Program-made: the position numbers and the translations under genes
The notes under the pieces: generated by a model
Database searches by the model: none
Seen by the model: the letters and a program-made list of their open reading frames with translations, nothing else
What the model was told of the DNA's origin: nothing
Assembly: GCF_910592395.1 (NCBI RefSeq)
Contig: NC_088308.1
Span: 1,986,001-2,050,000 of the forward strand
Length of the DNA stretch: 64,000 bases
From: Lineus longissimus
Lineage: Eukaryota; Nemertea; Pilidiophora; Heteronemertea; Lineidae
Direction: 5' to 3'
Shown: in pieces, positions 60,801 to 64,000 of the stretch
Layout: each line of letters begins with the position of its first letter
How positions within the stretch are numbered: the stretch's first letter is position 1

Positions 60801-63800
60801 GTGGAAAGCATTTCCAGGAAACCAAACTCGGAACTGTCTGAGACCTAATCCTTCGGTATCTCCCGAGATCCGTAGACAAAATCTAATTTGCCAACAATAT
60901 GACATGATCACCAATATTCCCATCGATTCTATCTGCAGAGAGATCCTAAGAGATGGCGAAGACAACTATATACATTGAATACGGGTTTCGCGAGACTTGG
61001 ACGATATTTCTATCTTATCCTGTTGAAGACCAAAGGTCAGAAATGGAGGAGTCTGTAAGAAAACCTGGAATGGTGAATCACCCGAGGAAGAACTGTTGGA
61101 GGGCAGAACAATGATTTGTCGTGCTCAACTTAGCTGAATCATGGTCATTTGGGCGCGCTTTGTTTTGTGGCAGGCGATGACGTCTCGTGAAACCACTCAT
61201 TCTTTTTCGCCGACTGAAGGATACTCGCCAAAACATTAACATCCAACATTTTCCTATTCTCAAGAGGCATTAGCACGCAACTTTCGCTAAGAAATACGAT
61301 TACCAGAAGACTATGTGAAAATCGGTTTCATTTGGTCGCTTTCGGTTTGAGTTAGTAGTCTATTGCTATACATTAGCTCGGCAAATTACATTGAATACTC
61401 TCGAGGCTTACGTGATCGAATTTACGTTGTTAGACAGTTACCTATTGTCAGCTAAGGTGGTTCCACTTCTAGTTTATCGAACTTGTCTACCACCTTCGCT
61501 TTCGTTAACACTTTTGTATAAGAAATACCCGTGATGCAATTCCCTTCAGCACAAGGTTGTGCTCTGGACAATATAGAGGCATATGTTCCTTAATATCTTA
61601 CCGAATTTCAGAACGTATGTTGTGAAATGTCATCTTATTCCAAACGCTCAGAGAAAATATGCCCACTATTTGATACTTTTATCCAAAAACGCTGCCAAAG
61701 CGGATTTTTGTGTTTGAGTAGGCTCCAGTAATGAGTCAATGCAGTGCCGTACACTGCAGCGTTTTCACCATACCATGGACTGCAATGTACATGCACTGCG
61801 CAGTGTAACGCAGACTGTAAGGTCATGTGTATATCAGAACATTGTCTATAAATAGCCCCATCAATTCCTTGAAGGGTTACCACTACTGCTACAGTATGGC
61901 AACACTGTTTTTGGTTTCCCCATTTGGCATCTCCTCTACCCCTGAACATCATCTGCCGTAAAGCAAACTCCAGTAAAGTCCAGTTATTGCCGCCGAATAT
62001 TTTATTCATTGCTCCCACAACTATATATTTTGTGTTGGGAATTGATTCGCTCTGGTTGTTGCTCTATAAATAGCGCATCTTGCCAAAATATATTTGCGCA
62101 GGGAGTGCGATCGATGGAGAAGATGTACTTGGTAGCGCCTTAGATGAGATAGCTGAAGATTCCTGCTGTATTTACATGAAAATTGAAGGACTTCCGACTC
62201 CTTAGATGTCTCAGGGTGCGATGCGATTTTCTTCCCGGTGGTTTGGACAACTATTGCTGCGAGGTGATGGCTTTTAAATGATAGATACATGTAGTTGCAT
62301 TACTTTATAGTTTTAATGGCTTTTGACAGTAAGCAAGATAGCCACTGGACAACGGATTAAAACGAACTGCGTATACCCACGTTTTGTGTACACCATACAT
62401 AGCCTGTCACTGCGCAGTTTCTGACATTCGTTCACGTTCAGTCGTTTTCACATGAGGTATCCAAACCTTATTTGTTAGATTACACTCGAAACGAGGCGAT
62501 GACTGAAGAAAAGCCCGATAGTGAGCGAGGTTGGGATTTTGAGAGTTGTCCATACCGTCCTTTTTTCGGACACCACCGCATGGCCCAGAAACGAACAACA
62601 AAGGCAGCAGCTGCCGGGAACCAAAATGAAAGACACTCAAATCCGTTATGGAAACACACTTGTGGATGTACCTGAAAGCAAAGAGTCCTTAGCTGAAATC
62701 TCGACCATGGCCACCGGATATTTGATTTGTGATTGGACCATCGCTCATCAGCATGCTCCCGAAATTGGTTTGCATTATTGATACATCCCGCCACAGGGAC
62801 GAGGTGACCAGTTCCCCATGCTATCATTTGCGTTTTATGGTCAAATGACGTGCCACGGCAATAGCAGCACAAATAATGTATAACGCCCAAACTTCTCCCG
62901 GAGGTAAGACATATGAAATATACTCAACAGAATGCACTTAGAGATGACAAATACAATAAGTCTGGCAGCGTAGATGAAATGAATAGAACACGATTGCAAA
63001 TTGGCTTCTTTTTAAATAAATTGCATTGTATTTCTTTGGAAATAACAAAGGAGAAACTCGTTTCTAAAGGAAGCAATTCTCGTCAGAGTTTACTCGCTAC
63101 AGAAATGACTAGAAAGGCAATGCTACAACAATCGACTGCGCGTCTTCAATCTTTATTATGAAGTACATTGCATCTTCTTGTCTTGTTAAGCACTCGAGAT
63201 AACGTCCGATGAATAAGATGATGGGAAGTTGCGTGATGTGCAATATACTCCAAGGGGTGCACTCATCGACGACGAATAGCAATATTGCCAGAAAGGGGAA
63301 ATTAATTGAAAATGATTACAGTTTTGTTTATTTTTATTCTGTAATGGGAATAACAAAGGTAAACATCTCTTTATTAAAAGAGTGAATGGCTGTCATCAGT
63401 CTCATTGTATAAAGATGGGAGATGATATTGATACAGTAATCGAAAAGTGCCTTTATCATAGTGCATTCTTGTCCATTAAAGGGAGGGTGGAAAGAGCTGC
63501 CTAGCAACAACGATACATATACTTCTAGTTGCTACTTGCGACTGTAATCAGTGACCTGGGATCCTCTCGAGCCCGACTTTACCCCGCACTGCTTCTTTAA
63601 AGGCCATTATTTCACCACCAAGCTTTTATCCTCCACAGGCCCTAGAGGCAACCAAGATAAAATGCCAGATGAGAACTTTGGAGAGCCAACTAAGACAAGG
63701 TCAAGACTATCATTCTGTAAGGTTGAGGGTTGAGGCAGCCAGAGTGATAATAAAAACTGTGCGGTCAACGCGGCGGATGGAACAAGCTCACAGTGTTAAC

Positions 63801-64000
63801 TTAAGTACCAAAAGTAAGAAAGTACATTACGCCCAAGAGAAATATGTTGAAGATGATTTAGCTGCAGAGCAGCAAAGCACTCATCGTCAAGGTCACTCCT
63901 TTATGACTAGAAATAATTACATTAGGGTAACTACCATAAGAAAGCCTACAAGCTCAGATGACACCACAGGGTGACATCCAGCTTACGTTAATGGTATCAG
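57845..64000. other. No confident gene; probable 5' intron of the tetraspan gene or intergenic DNA
   Basis: I looked on both strands for the missing first-helix exon and did not find one. Frames at 58884-59081 (-), 61635-62018 (-), 62480-62890 (-) and 63669-63974 (+) have no recognisable similarity. CTATAAATAG core-promoter-like strings lie at about 61848 and 62065. The tetraspan exon at 57844 requires an upstream exon, so part of this region is intron. Confidence 0.45.

Noticed and set aside
62480-62890. 136-codon minus-strand frame preceded internally by a good acceptor-like CTTTGCTTTCAG
   Set aside because: No similarity to claudin-type loops or any known protein; overlapping frames on both strands are equally open.
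63669-63974. 101-codon plus-strand frame with a polar, helix-like start
   Set aside because: No similarity, no clear start or splice context, at the window edge; evidence too thin for a gene call.
1-64000. CRISPR arrays, prokaryotic operons, rRNA genes
   Set aside because: None seen; all regular repeats found are directly tandem or inverted and the gene structure is that of an animal.

Overview
The window is from an animal nuclear genome. Coding sequence is sparse and split by GT-AG introns, non-coding DNA is A+T-rich, and there are several MITE-like elements, tRNA-derived SINE fragments and tandem repeats. Gene content fits an invertebrate, probably marine (lophotrochozoan or non-vertebrate deuterostome), but the species cannot be fixed from the sequence. 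Nothing prokaryotic (operons, CRISPR, IS elements) was seen.

Layout. (1) 1-13316: no supportable exon; best read as intron 1 or upstream sequence of the next gene. It carries a foldback transposon (2752-3613) and a SINE fragment. (2) 13317-35158, + strand: a Bicaudal-C (BicC/BICC1) orthologue. I assembled 20 coding exons, all joined in compatible phase by GT-AG introns, giving about 966 residues and lacking only the extreme N-terminus. Order: KH-like segment, KH with GKGG loop, degenerate KH-like segment, KH with GRGG loop, long Ser/Pro linker, conserved linker motif, SAM domain, terminal SGRW. (3) 35159-47228: BicC 3' region with a six-copy 49-bp tandem repeat, then gene-poor DNA with a SINE, a mariner-like MITE, a degenerate tandem-repeat field and other repeats. 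(4) 47229-49244, - strand: an intact single-exon 671-residue ankyrin-repeat protein. (5) 49245-53999: intergenic, with a hairpin MITE, a 113-124 bp tandem repeat and an inverted-repeat element. (6) 54003-57844, - strand: the last two coding exons of a four-pass PMP22/claudin-superfamily membrane protein; its 5' exon(s) were not found. (7) 57845-64000: no confident gene.

The three genes show no operon-like relationship. BicC is a translational repressor that binds mRNA through KH domains and self-assembles through SAM. The ankyrin protein is probably a scaffold, and the tetraspan protein a junction or channel-accessory type. The most notable observations are a triplicated peptide motif in the BicC linker whose two closest copies differ mostly synonymously, a piggyBac-type MITE ending 31 bp before the acceptor of the GKGG KH exon, a foldback element with an 11-bp target duplication, and a possible internal promoter with alternative first exon in BicC intron 2.
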